IMG/VR virus record: IMGVR_UViG_3300023478_000001
Coordinates: 1 to 64,000 of that record
Length of the DNA stretch: 64,000 nt
Source of the DNA: a virus
Reading direction: 5' to 3' (one strand)
Positions 40,868-50,836 of the stretch are shown here, piece after piece. Under the pieces are notes generated by a model. It had not been told where the DNA came from. It ran no database searches and worked only from the letters and a program-made list of their open reading frames with translations. The position numbers were made by a program, and so were the translations under genes. Each line of letters opens with the position of its first letter. The stretch's first letter is position 1.

Positions 40868-41222
40868 TACCCAATATATAAATGAATTTATTATATAGTA
40901 AAGTACTGTAGTTGGTTTCTCCAGTATTACCACTTTTTATTGAAATACTAAGAGTTTTATGCAACATATCATAAAACTCTTTTGAGATTTTTTCAAACCC
41001 TACTGGTTTTACGATATATTTATCATTATTTTCCCATTCAATAATATCACCAACTGAAACTGATGGTGAACTTTTTGCGTGTACCTCGTTTTGACCATAC
41101 TCAAAAACTTTATTCAAATCGTAATTAATATCGCCCGTTAATATACTATAAGGAACGTTAACTATTCGCACCATTCCTTTATTAAATTTCATTTGTTCTA
41201 CTTTAAATTCTTTAGTACCCAT
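40845..41222 (-). CDS. Hypothetical protein (125 aa)
   Basis: The 125 residues have VRIVNVPYSILTGDI and SVGDIIEWENNDKYIVKPVG, a small beta-barrel-like pattern. The promoter at 41255-41285 lies just upstream. No family was recognised. Confidence 0.5.
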   Translation of the reverse strand: MGTKEFKVEQMKFNKGMVRIVNVPYSILTGDINYDLNKVFEYGQNEVHAKSSPSVSVGDIIEWENNDKYIVKPVGFEKISKEFYDMLHKTLSISIKSGNTGETNYSTLLYNKFIYILGNVENNWI

Positions 41223-41254
41223 ACTTTTTAATTTTTATTATCTTGTTATTATAG

Positions 41255-41285
41255 CAAAGATACAAAAAAAAATAGAGATATACAA
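41255..41285 (-). promoter_or_regulatory. Promoter, TTGTAT-N16-GTATCTTTG
   Basis: TTGTAT (41285-41280) is 16 nt upstream of GTATCTTTG (41263-41255). TATCTTTG is an exact match to the Bacteroidetes -7 consensus TAnnTTTG. It drives 40845-41222. Confidence 0.7.
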
Positions 41286-41339
41286 GTTTTTTTACTATTA
41301 ATTTTCTTTATGTAATATACAAAAAAATATTTATATTTC

Positions 41340-41735
41340 CTAATTTTTCTTCCAATATTGTATTAAGTTTGGCAAGTACATATTTAGATTTCTGATATTG
41401 ACAGATGCTAATTGGATTGATGTTTTATTAGAAAGTTTGACTCCTTTATCAATTATTTTCTTTTGAGGATTTCTGATAATTTCTTTTGAGCCACTAATTC
41501 GCCATCGTAAAGTTGTGGTATTGAATAATACAGAAGATGATAATCTTCCATAATCTGATGCGGATATTTCAAATATAGGTGCTGATGAATCATTCACACG
41601 TTGAGTAAAATATCTATTAATATATCCTTTGAAATAATCATTTTTGGTAGGAATTATAACAGATGCTTTAACTTTTACATTTAAGCGTTTAAATTTTCCA
41701 TTTGTTAAATTAGTATATTTATCGTTTATATTCAT
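41340..41735 (-). CDS. Probable structural protein (131 aa)
   Basis: A beta-rich 131-residue protein (MNINDKYTNLTNGKFKRL; a central region with RLSSSVLFNTTTLRWRISG) at the distal end of the baseplate cluster. Its position immediately next to the 834-residue baseplate-like gene suggests a baseplate role. No family was recognised. Confidence 0.55.
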   Translation of the reverse strand: MNINDKYTNLTNGKFKRLNVKVKASVIIPTKNDYFKGYINRYFTQRVNDSSAPIFEISASDYGRLSSSVLFNTTTLRWRISGSKEIIRNPQKKIIDKGVKLSNKTSIQLASVNIRNLNMYLPNLIQYWKKN

Positions 41736-41737
41736 AA

Positions 41738-44242
41738 CTATATTTTAATATTTCTCATTGTTGCTTTTACGGTAGTTTTCCATAAATTATCACTTATGTC
41801 ATGTGAAACTTCCATTATCTGAAACGTTCCTGATTTAAACACACTTGGTAAATCTATTATACGAAATAAATCACCTATTTTGAGACCAGAAATTCCATGA
41901 ATTTCAAAATTAAATTCAATGCTCAATATAGCAGGATTACTTATTGAGTGTGAACCATTAGCAATACTAAGTTTGCCTTCATCTCGCAATCTTATAGTTG
42001 TTAATAATGAACTATCACTCCAACCACCTACTAAGAAAAAGTTTTCTACTGTGGTTTTATTACTACTAGAAAGCCAATCAAACCACCCATTTCTGATATC
42101 AGCTCGACTTCTAAATTGATGTTTTGGAATTATAATTGCTTTTTTCATATATAATTCTAAATTTTGTTTTTTAATCTGGTCTTGTGATAATTTTTTACTG
42201 CTAGTTGGTGATGGTTCAACAGTTGCGTTATTTACTGATTTAAAACTATTTAATATTGCTACTACTCTATCTTGGGTTTTACTAAAAAAGAAACTTCTAG
42301 GTAGAGGTTGACCTTCAGCTTGAGTTTCTACTTTAAGTGAACTTCGTTGTCCTAATATTGTATTTTGCATAATAGCAGGAATATCCATATTTAGGTCAGA
42401 TGATAAAAATGGACATCCAATTCCCTTGCTTTGAAACTCTGGAATTTTAAGTTTTGTCTTATCTATATTTCCTAAAAATGTAGTATCTTTTATTTCTAAT
42501 TGGTAGTTAGGTAAAGTTGATTTTGATTTTGATTTTTTACCAAATTTTATTGGATTATTTGCATTTTCATATATTTCAAATTCCCAATAAGAATTAGCTG
42601 CAGACGATATACCATTTAATAATTCATAATAAATATCTTTGGCAACATAATTGCTTCTGGATATTACGTTTATAAAAAAATCAAAATTAATATATAAATC
42701 ATCTAAATATCCATAATTTTCAGCTTTATATGTAACTGATGTTTGGGTTTCTTTTAAAAATTTAGGTAGTGAATCATGTGTTTGAGGAAACGCATAATCA
42801 TTGTTTGAGTCATCCTCAAACATATTGCCATTTACAACTGATCCTGATACATTGTTTTCTATTCTGTCTACATCAATAGGCCATTTGTCTATTAATTTAT
42901 GAGATGTAATTGCATTAACTAATCCAAATTCTGGTAATTTACTATTTGGTATATACAATTTACTTAAATCTGTTGAAAATATGTGAGAATGCGCGCGAAT
43001 TACAGTATCGCGTGTATTAATTTTATAACTGTATGTAGTTACTTCGGAACAATTTTTAGCAGGAAGTGGTTCTAAATTAGCATTATATGTATTTAATATG
43101 GCAAATGCAAGTTCAATTCGTATAAATGAGTGCTTTTCAGATATTAATTCAATTCCATCCGGAATATCACTAGTTATTGTAATATTACTAGCAGTGTCAG
43201 TTTTCAATTTTATAGTAGACCCAGCAAGACTTCCAATATCTTTACGTATTTCATCATCTATATTAATATAGTTTCCTGGATCATTCCATGGTCTGCCACG
43301 TTTATCGACTTGATTATCTTTTACTAAGTTTTTAACTAATTCAGTCTGTTTTGCTAATGGTAGTTTATTGTACATTTGCATAAATAATCCACGACCATAT
43401 GTGTTTTTATTTTTAGCAGCTGTGTCAATTGCTTCTGGTTTAAATTTTATTCCAGTATCGGTTGATATAGCAGAAAATTTATCATTTAATAATACTCCGT
43501 TTTTTTGAACTTGTAAATATGCGGGTACTTGACCAATAGATACTAATTCTACACTTACGATATAAGTATCATTCTCTGCGTTTTTATAACCACCGCCTGT
43601 AATACGTCCCATAAATCCATCGTATGTTCCATTTGATTTTTTTCTTTTACTTAAAATTGTATTATAATTATTATATGCTGCTATAGCGCAAGGCCCCTTT
43701 TGTTTTAAATCTGCCTTACTGTTTATTGAATCGCGTGTATTCCAGCCAAACTCTACTAATACAGCAAATCCAGGTTCGTAAAAATGCTTAGTTACAATTT
43801 CTGCTTGTGATAATGTATAACACTTAATATCAAAACTTGCTTTACGAGTTAAACCTCTGCCTCCGTTTTCAATGGTTAGCGAATCTATGGTAGGTGATGG
43901 TCTATGAGCTCTGTCCGGTGAATCGGTATACACAGAATTTCCCTTAAAATCAGTTCCAACCCTTCCTGAACGACTGTTTCCACCGTATGCAGTTGTGAAT
44001 GAATTATTTTCTGGCAAACTTTCTAATATTAATCCTTTACCTTCTGCTACAGTATTTTCACCATTTAGTAAAGTTCCGGTTACATTAGTTTTTTGAATTG
44101 CAGGATGTTTACCTACAGTTCCAGCTGATGATATACGTATCCATGCCAATAACTTACTTGTATCAATATTGTTATTAGCGCGAGATTTCATCAAATCTAC
44201 TGTATATTTTTGTAATGCTCCTAATGCAGGAAATACTCCCAT
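41738..44242 (-). CDS. Large baseplate protein
   Basis: The 834-residue protein has an N-terminal MGVFPALGALQKYTVDLMKS and long beta-rich domains with E-F-G-W-N and YLQVQKNGV blocks. It sits beside the LysM baseplate gene and the tape-measure gene, so it is likely a hub or wedge component. The C-terminal FKSGTFQIMEVSHDISDN region fits the phage tail hub-like fold but is not diagnostic. Confidence 0.6.
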   Translation of the reverse strand: MGVFPALGALQKYTVDLMKSRANNNIDTSKLLAWIRISSAGTVGKHPAIQKTNVTGTLLNGENTVAEGKGLILESLPENNSFTTAYGGNSRSGRVGTDFKGNSVYTDSPDRAHRPSPTIDSLTIENGGRGLTRKASFDIKCYTLSQAEIVTKHFYEPGFAVLVEFGWNTRDSINSKADLKQKGPCAIAAYNNYNTILSKRKKSNGTYDGFMGRITGGGYKNAENDTYIVSVELVSIGQVPAYLQVQKNGVLLNDKFSAISTDTGIKFKPEAIDTAAKNKNTYGRGLFMQMYNKLPLAKQTELVKNLVKDNQVDKRGRPWNDPGNYINIDDEIRKDIGSLAGSTIKLKTDTASNITITSDIPDGIELISEKHSFIRIELAFAILNTYNANLEPLPAKNCSEVTTYSYKINTRDTVIRAHSHIFSTDLSKLYIPNSKLPEFGLVNAITSHKLIDKWPIDVDRIENNVSGSVVNGNMFEDDSNNDYAFPQTHDSLPKFLKETQTSVTYKAENYGYLDDLYINFDFFINVISRSNYVAKDIYYELLNGISSAANSYWEFEIYENANNPIKFGKKSKSKSTLPNYQLEIKDTTFLGNIDKTKLKIPEFQSKGIGCPFLSSDLNMDIPAIMQNTILGQRSSLKVETQAEGQPLPRSFFFSKTQDRVVAILNSFKSVNNATVEPSPTSSKKLSQDQIKKQNLELYMKKAIIIPKHQFRSRADIRNGWFDWLSSSNKTTVENFFLVGGWSDSSLLTTIRLRDEGKLSIANGSHSISNPAILSIEFNFEIHGISGLKIGDLFRIIDLPSVFKSGTFQIMEVSHDISDNLWKTTVKATMRNIKI

Positions 44243-44244
44243 AT

Positions 44245-44535
44245 TTATTTATTAAAATTATTAATAATAGTTATATAATCTTTTGGTATTCGTAGTATTG
44301 TACCGTCATCTACTGCAAAAACGCCATCATGAATATTATTTGCGCTTGCGATTATCCACCATAACGATTGATCATCATAAAACTGTTTAGCCAATGTATC
44401 TAATCTATCGCCTTGTTGTACAACTGCATATATATCCGTATCATCTAATGGTATATTTGGATATATTTTTGTTCTATACGTCTCACGACCATCTGATAAT
44501 TTGTTAATTTTTGTATTTTCGTTTCTACTTGCCAT
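44245..44535 (-). CDS. LysM-type baseplate wedge protein (gp53-like)
   Basis: The 96-residue protein contains AVVQQGDRLDTLAKQFYDDQ followed by WWIIASANN and GTILRIP, a complete LysM module. T4 baseplate wedge gp53 carries a LysM-like domain. It is encoded between two large baseplate-like proteins, which supports the assignment. Confidence 0.75.
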   Translation of the reverse strand: MASRNENTKINKLSDGRETYRTKIYPNIPLDDTDIYAVVQQGDRLDTLAKQFYDDQSLWWIIASANNIHDGVFAVDDGTILRIPKDYITIINNFNK

Positions 44536-44538
44536 ATT

Positions 44539-46068
44539 TTATAATAAAGTTTTAGGTACTGAAAATGTATTTAGTTTCGCCAATTTAGTTATATTAGAAG
44601 TTAGAGCAGCAGGGCCAGTTCGTGGACTTTCATTAAACGTCATATTAGTTTTAGTTAAACTAGTAGGATTAGCATATAATCCTTTTGATTCTACCCCAAT
44701 ATTTTCAATAAATTTAATTGAGACTGATACATCTATGTATTTTGGTAATAATCCAACACTAGGATCAATCTCCCATGTTGTATTATCAGGTAATGTATAA
44801 CTTAGTGAACTTATATACCCTACTTTGTTATTATACATATCACCAAGTCTAAAATTAATAATTGGTGGATTAATTAATGTACCTCTATCTTTAATTGTTT
44901 TAAATTTAGGGTACGTGTATTCAGTTAATTTTGTAATTTTTTGCCAGTTATTAATTAATTCTTGACTATTCATACAATAAATTTGTAACGAAAATGTTAA
45001 TTCTCTGCCAACACCGCTGTATGTATAAAATTCATATGGATTACCAAAAAAAGAATTAGATGACCAATTTGGCGAAACAGTTTCAGTAATGCCATTTAAT
45101 AATGTTCTAAAATGAGTTTTTGGTGTTTTTGTATCATCTTGTCTACCAATCCAAAACGGAACTAAATCATATTTTTCATATTTTTCTGTACTATAATTTA
45201 CAGTATTAGTCGTATTAACATCTTGCAAATTTATAATATCGTGTGTACCTTTAGGTTGAGTTGAACCAGCTAATTGTGGAGCAGCAATTCCATATTTTAT
45301 TTCTAATGAATCTTTTGTAATTTTATTATCTAACTTATCGCCAGTATTGCCAGTATAAGGGGTATCTATACTGTATGATGTTAATTCACTACCAAGTGAT
45401 GTATTATCTCCAAATTTTTCTTTTCTAATTTGGTGACCTAATTCGGTTGTCCATAACTCACTATGTCGGTCTACGCCATATATTGGTGAATATTTTGCTA
45501 AATCAATAGGTTTTATATGTTGAAACGTTTCAAGGATCTCTTTGCGAAACTTAGTTTTATTACCAACTTGTTCTTTATAATTTAATTTCTTCTTTACATC
45601 AGTATATGTATTTGTATTACTATATTCAAAAAAATTTAAAGGTTTTGGAGTTGTAATTCCGGATGATACTGTATTACCAAATAAAGCGTTTCTTAGTTTA
45701 TCTTTTCCTAATTTAATAGTATTTCCTAATAATTGATGTCCTATTGTTTTTAAATTTCCGCCACCAGTTTGTATTAAAGGGTGCGGAATACCTAGTGTTT
45801 CATTTACTTTGTTACGAACCGTAGTTATGGCTTTTCCAAGAATTCCGCTATTACCAACTTTACCAGTAGCAGCAGTTTTCATTACATCTAATGTTGGGGT
45901 GGTTCTTAATGCTATACGAGTTGTATCACTTCCATATAGTAATGGATTATTTGCATCCGCTAAACTGCGGGTACGGATTCCATTAAGTTCTTCTTTTACT
46001 AATGTTTCTGAGTTAGAAGTTATATTGTCATATACTGAACCTTTAAATAAATCTCTTAAACTTGCCAT
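44539..46068 (-). CDS. Baseplate/tail protein
   Basis: A 509-residue protein starting MASLRDLFKGSVYDNITSNS, with Gly-Thr-rich connecting regions and a beta-rich C-terminal half (ELTFSLQIYCMNSQELI, VGYISSLSYTLPDNT, ISVSIKFIENIG). The C-terminal half resembles the baseplate/tube junction proteins (gp48/gp54 type). This is inferred from context and pattern. Confidence 0.55.
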   Translation of the reverse strand: MASLRDLFKGSVYDNITSNSETLVKEELNGIRTRSLADANNPLLYGSDTTRIALRTTPTLDVMKTAATGKVGNSGILGKAITTVRNKVNETLGIPHPLIQTGGGNLKTIGHQLLGNTIKLGKDKLRNALFGNTVSSGITTPKPLNFFEYSNTNTYTDVKKKLNYKEQVGNKTKFRKEILETFQHIKPIDLAKYSPIYGVDRHSELWTTELGHQIRKEKFGDNTSLGSELTSYSIDTPYTGNTGDKLDNKITKDSLEIKYGIAAPQLAGSTQPKGTHDIINLQDVNTTNTVNYSTEKYEKYDLVPFWIGRQDDTKTPKTHFRTLLNGITETVSPNWSSNSFFGNPYEFYTYSGVGRELTFSLQIYCMNSQELINNWQKITKLTEYTYPKFKTIKDRGTLINPPIINFRLGDMYNNKVGYISSLSYTLPDNTTWEIDPSVGLLPKYIDVSVSIKFIENIGVESKGLYANPTSLTKTNMTFNESPRTGPAALTSNITKLAKLNTFSVPKTLL

Positions 46069-46069
46069 A

Positions 46070-48793
46070 TTATGCTACACTCAATCCAAATGAGTTTCCT
46101 GTTTGTTTTTCGCTATGTTTCATTACACTGCTAGTTACTTTATCCTTATCTAAATACACATCTCTTTTTGATTTTACTTCAGCTATTAATGTATCCATTT
46201 TGCTCAACATTTGTGTTTCGTAATCCGATACTGATTCTGTTTTTTTACCACCAAGTAAATCTCCAACACTATTAATTAATCCGCCAATTCCTTCTGCAAG
46301 TCCACTAACTGTGTTTCCGATAGAAGCCGTAATAGAAAAATTACTTAATGCATCTAATTTTGCAGGATTAATTCTATCAAGTTGAGTTGCAATCATATCA
46401 AGTGATTTTCCCATGCTTAATAAGGCAGCTGATGTTTGAGTTAAACCTGGGCCCATAGTCGATAACTGATTTAATGGTATCATAGCCAATAAAGCAAATG
46501 GAGTAGCCAAACCAAGTGTTGTTAATCCAAGTGCTAATGAACCTAATCCAATTCCTAATGTAATTATAGAACTAGCAACAGTTGCAGAATCTGATACTGT
46601 ACTTAATAATGGCCCTATTGATTTTTCTAATATTTCAAATCCATTACCAATTGATTGTAATGCGTTTCCTAATATCAACATAGAACCAGCTACTACAACC
46701 ATAGCTGCGACTCCTACTAATAATGGACCTACCATTCCTTCTGACATTACTGTTCCAAGTAATATTACTCCACCGATTAGTACAGCCATTGAAACTACTG
46801 CTTTGCCAACTGCGTTCCAACTTACTTTCATAAATTCTTGAACAGCTTTTCCAAATACAAAAACTGCTCCTGCTGCTACAACCATAGCTGCGGCTCCTGC
46901 TAAAAGTTTAGGTGGTTTCAGTTTTTGAATACTGTCAGTTAAACTTGTTGTACCTTTGCCAATTTTTGGTGAGGATTGTTTATTTGAGTCAACTCCTTTA
47001 AAAAGTTTATTTTTAAATCCACCTAATGCTTTTCCTAGTTTTGTATTTCCGATAGAGCCAAAACGTTTTCCTACATTGCCAATTTTTGGTATCATTCCTA
47101 GCATGTTTTTGCCTATCTGTAATGTACCTTTTAAAATTCCACCCACAGATAATCCAACAGATTGTAATCCTAAATTAAATTGGCCTGTTGATGCTACAAT
47201 AGCTCCTAATCCTTTTAATGAAGTTCCTAAAACTTTATTTAATCCAGCATCAATTGAAGTTCCCCATTCTGAAAATGTTTTTTTAATTACTTGACCAGAT
47301 TCACCAATATGTTTTTGATGATCTAACATTTTTTGTAATTGAGTTACTGATAATCCTATTGCTTCTGCAGCAGCTTTTCTTTGGAATACATCCATTCTAT
47401 TAAATGAATCTATTCCTCCAAGTTGTTTCAATGCTTCTGTTGTTGCCTCTTTGAGGTCACCATCATAAGCTAATTGTCTAGCCTTATTAAGATTTATGTT
47501 TCTTCCTAATAATGCACTTAATTGTAATTCTGATGCTATACTACTTTGAAAATCTAATAAACTATCAGCTACTCCAGTAAGTGTACTCATATTAGTACCT
47601 AATTTTTGAGCATAAACACCTGCTTTAATTATATTATCACCACCGTTTTTTGCATATAATGCAAATGCTTCGGCACTATCAGCTAAATCTGATAATACTG
47701 CTGAAGGTATAACGTGGTTTTGTTTTGCAAATTCTTTTGTAGTAGCAATCATATTTGTTGCTACTGATGTACTATCTCCATTTACTCTTGAAAAACTACC
47801 TATTAATGATACAGCTTCAGTATTTGAACTACCCATTGTGGATGCTATTAATCCAACATTTGTTTGAACAGTTAATGTTGCAGCACTTAATGAACCAAGT
47901 TCGCTAGATAATGATTTCACTGTCCCAGCTGTATCATCAAATGCAAAACTTAATAATCCAGCTTCGGTTGATGCTAAATTTACATCTCGTATTGTAAATC
48001 CTAGTTTTTTATTAGTATCTACTATATTATCAGTTACAAATCCAGATGCAGTAATTAAAGCGCCAAAAGCAGTTTGCGGACGTTTTAAAAATGTAGATAA
48101 AGTTGCACCTAACGCAGTAATTTTAGTTTTTATATTTTTTATTACCTTTGCTTGACTTTCAAGAATATCTTTATTTTTTGAATCAATAGATGATAATGAT
48201 TTAGCCTCGTTTGTTTGCGCTTTTATACCCGCTTCAATATCTGATTGTTTTTCTAGAAAATCTTTAGCAATACTGCTTCTTTTATCAAGTAATTCAACTT
48301 CGCCTTCTAACTCACTTTGAATGCTTTTCATATCATCTAATATATGAGCTTTACTTAATTCATCTTCCTCAGATAATTGTGATAATTTAAGTGCTAATGA
48401 TGATTGATCTTTATAATGTTTTAATACAGATTCAGTAATTTGCGCTTGAAATTCTTGAAGGTCAGTTAATCCCTTTGCAGAATTTCGTTGTATTTTGATT
48501 GAACCCAAAATGTCCATATGTTTTAACGCTTGAGCTGATATACTTTTTTTTATTTTATTGTATACCGTGCTTAATGAGCCCAATGTATCTTTTAAGTCAT
48601 ACATTGAATTAACTTGGCTACGGGCAGAAGTTGCAGATTCACGTTCAAGTTTTAAAATAGCTTGCAAGCGCGCTTTTGTTTTGATATAAGTTTTATCAAG
48701 TTTAGCTGCTTCTTTTCCATGCAGTTTTTGAATTTCCTTTATTCGTTCTACAAGTTTAAGGCGTTCTTTTAATATTTCGTTTTGAGTGGCCAT
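46070..48793 (-). CDS. Tape measure protein
   Basis: The 907-residue protein has a long alpha-helical, coiled-coil N-terminal half (e.g. LKLVERIKEIQKLHGKEAAK) and a hydrophobic glycine- and alanine-rich section (residues about 630-760, e.g. AAAMVVAAGAVFVFGKAV repeated) typical of tape measure proteins, which set tail length and enter the host membrane. It sits between baseplate genes and the tail tube. Confidence 0.88.
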   Translation of the reverse strand: MATQNEILKERLKLVERIKEIQKLHGKEAAKLDKTYIKTKARLQAILKLERESATSARSQVNSMYDLKDTLGSLSTVYNKIKKSISAQALKHMDILGSIKIQRNSAKGLTDLQEFQAQITESVLKHYKDQSSLALKLSQLSEEDELSKAHILDDMKSIQSELEGEVELLDKRSSIAKDFLEKQSDIEAGIKAQTNEAKSLSSIDSKNKDILESQAKVIKNIKTKITALGATLSTFLKRPQTAFGALITASGFVTDNIVDTNKKLGFTIRDVNLASTEAGLLSFAFDDTAGTVKSLSSELGSLSAATLTVQTNVGLIASTMGSSNTEAVSLIGSFSRVNGDSTSVATNMIATTKEFAKQNHVIPSAVLSDLADSAEAFALYAKNGGDNIIKAGVYAQKLGTNMSTLTGVADSLLDFQSSIASELQLSALLGRNINLNKARQLAYDGDLKEATTEALKQLGGIDSFNRMDVFQRKAAAEAIGLSVTQLQKMLDHQKHIGESGQVIKKTFSEWGTSIDAGLNKVLGTSLKGLGAIVASTGQFNLGLQSVGLSVGGILKGTLQIGKNMLGMIPKIGNVGKRFGSIGNTKLGKALGGFKNKLFKGVDSNKQSSPKIGKGTTSLTDSIQKLKPPKLLAGAAAMVVAAGAVFVFGKAVQEFMKVSWNAVGKAVVSMAVLIGGVILLGTVMSEGMVGPLLVGVAAMVVVAGSMLILGNALQSIGNGFEILEKSIGPLLSTVSDSATVASSIITLGIGLGSLALGLTTLGLATPFALLAMIPLNQLSTMGPGLTQTSAALLSMGKSLDMIATQLDRINPAKLDALSNFSITASIGNTVSGLAEGIGGLINSVGDLLGGKKTESVSDYETQMLSKMDTLIAEVKSKRDVYLDKDKVTSSVMKHSEKQTGNSFGLSVA

Positions 48794-48796
48794 TTA

Positions 48797-48988
48797 TTAT
48801 AAGTCATCTAATGTTTTTCGTAAATCAATATAATTTTTTTCTAAAGTAGTTAATTTATCAGTTACATTTGAAGATACACCTCGTTTCTTAGCTTGTGAAA
48901 TAAATCGTTTTTGAGTACCTAATTGTAGGTTATCAAGAAATTTATTTATAAAATTAGTTACAGATAGTTCAGTTATTCTTTTTTTCAT
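48797..48988 (-). CDS. Small helical tail protein (63 aa)
   Basis: MKKRITELSVTNFINKFLDN, then a helical end LEKNYIDLRKTLDDL. It lies immediately before the tape measure gene, the position of small tail-assembly proteins. A late promoter-like element (49010-49022) precedes it. Confidence 0.55.
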   Translation of the reverse strand: MKKRITELSVTNFINKFLDNLQLGTQKRFISQAKKRGVSSNVTDKLTTLEKNYIDLRKTLDDL

Positions 48989-49009
48989 AATATAGTAGGT
49001 GTTATAGTC

Positions 49010-49022
49010 TATAAATATATAA
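49010..49022 (-). promoter_or_regulatory. Late promoter-like element
   Basis: The minus strand reads TTATATATTTATA, a variant of the TTATATTTATA element. It begins directly after the terminator T-tract at 49023-49032 and serves the tape-measure transcript. Confidence 0.45.
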
Positions 49023-49059
49023 CAAAAAAAAAGAGTGAAGAAATATTATTTCCTCACTC
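49023..49059 (-). terminator. Intrinsic terminator after the gp51-like gene
   Basis: On the minus strand a 12-bp stem with one mismatch (GAGTGAGGAAAT and ATTTCTTCACTC, 49059-49033) is followed by nine T. It overlaps the stop codon at 49046, ends the gp26-like transcript and abuts the next promoter-like element. Confidence 0.75.
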
Positions 49060-49297
49060 GTGTTATGTGGCCTGGTGTCTTCCTGTTAGATTTCATTGCA
49101 GCTATAGTCTTCGATTCTTTCTTTTTAGATTCAAGTAATTTATTATAATAAAATTTTCTCCAATGGATAGGCATTGTATATAAAGATTTCCAAGAAAATC
49201 CATTGCCATAATTAGCTTGTTCCCAAAGTTGTGTATGAAGTTGAATACTATAATTAGTCGGTAGGGTAAAAAAACCCAACCCCAAACGGGATATCAA
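49046..49297 (-). CDS. gp51-like overlapping tail-assembly frame
   Basis: Residues LHTQLWEQANYGNGFSWKSL and MPIHWRKFYYNK resemble the small hub-assembly or tail-chaperone proteins (gp51 type) that follow gp26 in T4-like phages. The frame overlaps the gp26-like gene by 44 bases. Its only start is a weak TTG (49297). The overlap contains a T7 run (GGGTTTTTTTACC) where a frameshift from the gp26-like frame (ending GVGFFYPTD) would give a fused product. Confidence 0.6.
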   Translation of the reverse strand: MISRLGLGFFTLPTNYSIQLHTQLWEQANYGNGFSWKSLYTMPIHWRKFYYNKLLESKKKESKTIAAMKSNRKTPGHITRVRK

Positions 49298-50021
49298 TTA
49301 CCTCACTTTCGCCAGTTAACTCTGATTCGAAGTTGAACGTAAAATCCACATCTGGACTAATTGATTTAACATAGCTACGTAACGCTTTACTATCTCTTGC
49401 TAATAATTGGTTTTGTACCCAATTGTTAATAAATCCTTTATCTGTATTACCGTTTACATCAATAATCATGTATCGTAATCGTGTACTAATATCATGAGAA
49501 ACACCATCTTTGGATTTATTTAATCGTTGCAATGCTTTAACTTCTGCATTTATATTTTTTTCATCCTTATGAGTTAATAGTTTAAATACAATTTTTATTT
49601 TAGAATTTGGTAAAGTAAAATCATAACGATTTTCAGTATTTAATTTTGAAAAATCAACTTCTTTAATCTGAATAGAACCTAAATCTATATTTACTTTTTG
49701 TAATTCACCACTAAATGGGTCATTAACTTCTATATTATAATTAGGGCCATATCCCAATACTCTTGTAGCTAAAAGAATAGCATTTTTATCACCTAAAAAT
49801 ATATCATCTACATTTATATCATCTTGAACCACAACAGATTCAAACAATCGATCAAGAGCCACCCCCTTTCTTATCAAATTTTGTGATGCTAAAATATCTT
49901 CTTCCCTTGCAGTCATATATTTTAATTCCACCGTACCCTTTGATAACGGGTTTGTTTCTGGATATAGTTTTCCATTAGATGGAAGGTCTATAACTTCAGT
50001 TGGAAATTTAATTTTTGTCAT
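49254..50021 (-). CDS. Baseplate hub protein (gp26-like)
   Basis: The 255-residue protein, starting MTKIKFPTEVIDLPS, matches gp26-type hub subunits with YMTAREEDILASQNLIRKG, DDIFLGDKNAILLATRVLGY and a C-terminal TFNFESELTGESEVIDIPFG. The start at 50021 was chosen over 50045 because the eight residues upstream (MCNNKLSK) are not typical. It is followed by an overlapping gp51-like frame. Confidence 0.75.
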   Translation of the reverse strand: MTKIKFPTEVIDLPSNGKLYPETNPLSKGTVELKYMTAREEDILASQNLIRKGVALDRLFESVVVQDDINVDDIFLGDKNAILLATRVLGYGPNYNIEVNDPFSGELQKVNIDLGSIQIKEVDFSKLNTENRYDFTLPNSKIKIVFKLLTHKDEKNINAEVKALQRLNKSKDGVSHDISTRLRYMIIDVNGNTDKGFINNWVQNQLLARDSKALRSYVKSISPDVDFTFNFESELTGESEVIDIPFGVGFFYPTD

Positions 50022-50095
50022 TTTACTTAATTTATTGTTACACATATATATATATGTATAAATAAAAAAAAAGAAATACTTTTGTATTTATTTCT

Positions 50096-50227
50096 TCAAA
50101 AATATTTTTTTGGAATTGCCATATACTTATATGTTTCTGCATCGCCATATCAGCGATTTGAGTCTGACCAGAAATAGAATCTAACTTTTAGTAATTCATC
50201 TGTTGATTTTTCGTCTGTAAAAATCAT
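50096..50227 (-). pseudogene. Small ORF with TGA at a probable Trp
   Basis: Frame MIFTDEKSTDELLKVRFYFW, SDSNR, then TGA (50152-50150), then YGDAETYKYMAIPKKYF and TGA at 50096. The two parts look like one protein of 43 residues, and TGG (Trp) would fit the stop. It may be decayed, or recoded by read-through. Confidence 0.4.
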
Positions 50228-50238
50228 ATGTTTAAATT

Positions 50239-50643
50239 TTATGTTAAATGTAATATTGTTTTTTCAAATTCTCGTCTATGATTTCTATTATGTAACCACA
50301 TATTAAAACCATATACGTTTCGTTGCCATTCTTTTGATAATTTAGCGTTGATCATAGTTAATACTTTATATTCAGAAGTTGGTAACATTGGAAATAATCT
50401 ATATGTACTAGATATTGCGAAATAACGGCCGTTATCTTTTTTTGTATCTGCTACTAAATGCCAAACGTTATCTAACATCCAATATTCTTTTGAATACGAT
50501 TTTTTATTACCACGAATTAAATATTCTCCGTTTGGTAAATTTTTGTATTGTGGTAATGGTGAATCTACAATATCAAAATCCTCTAATAAATTAGTGTGTG
50601 TCCACCATTCCGGAGCATTTAAAAATTTTATCTTATTTTTCAT
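50239..50643 (-). CDS. Hypothetical protein (134 aa)
   Basis: Aromatic-rich protein starting MKNKIKFLNAPEWWTHTNLL with YWMLDNVWHLVADTKKDNG at mid-length. No family was recognised. It lies between the tail genes and a mobile HNH gene and so may be accessory. Confidence 0.55.
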   Translation of the reverse strand: MKNKIKFLNAPEWWTHTNLLEDFDIVDSPLPQYKNLPNGEYLIRGNKKSYSKEYWMLDNVWHLVADTKKDNGRYFAISSTYRLFPMLPTSEYKVLTMINAKLSKEWQRNVYGFNMWLHNRNHRREFEKTILHLT

Positions 50644-50649
50644 AATACT

Positions 50650-50794
50650 TTATTTAAGTTCAAGTGAATTATAAGTGTATCCCTCACAATCAGTATATGT
50701 ATCGGATAAATATTTTGAATATTCATCAAATATCATATCGAATTGGATCTTAGATAGCTCATTTCATACGGTTTATAATATTTTCACTTTTCAT
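50650..50794 (-). pseudogene. Tiny ORF with a one-base indel
   Basis: MKSENIINRMK is followed by TGA, but removing one A from the run restores M-NELSKIQFDMIFDEYSKYLS to a stop at 50650. It looks like a small gene broken by one base. No function was recognised. Confidence 0.35.
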
Positions 50795-50836
50795 AATTTA
50801 GTTGTTTTAAGTTTTACTTATAGTTTTATTACATAG

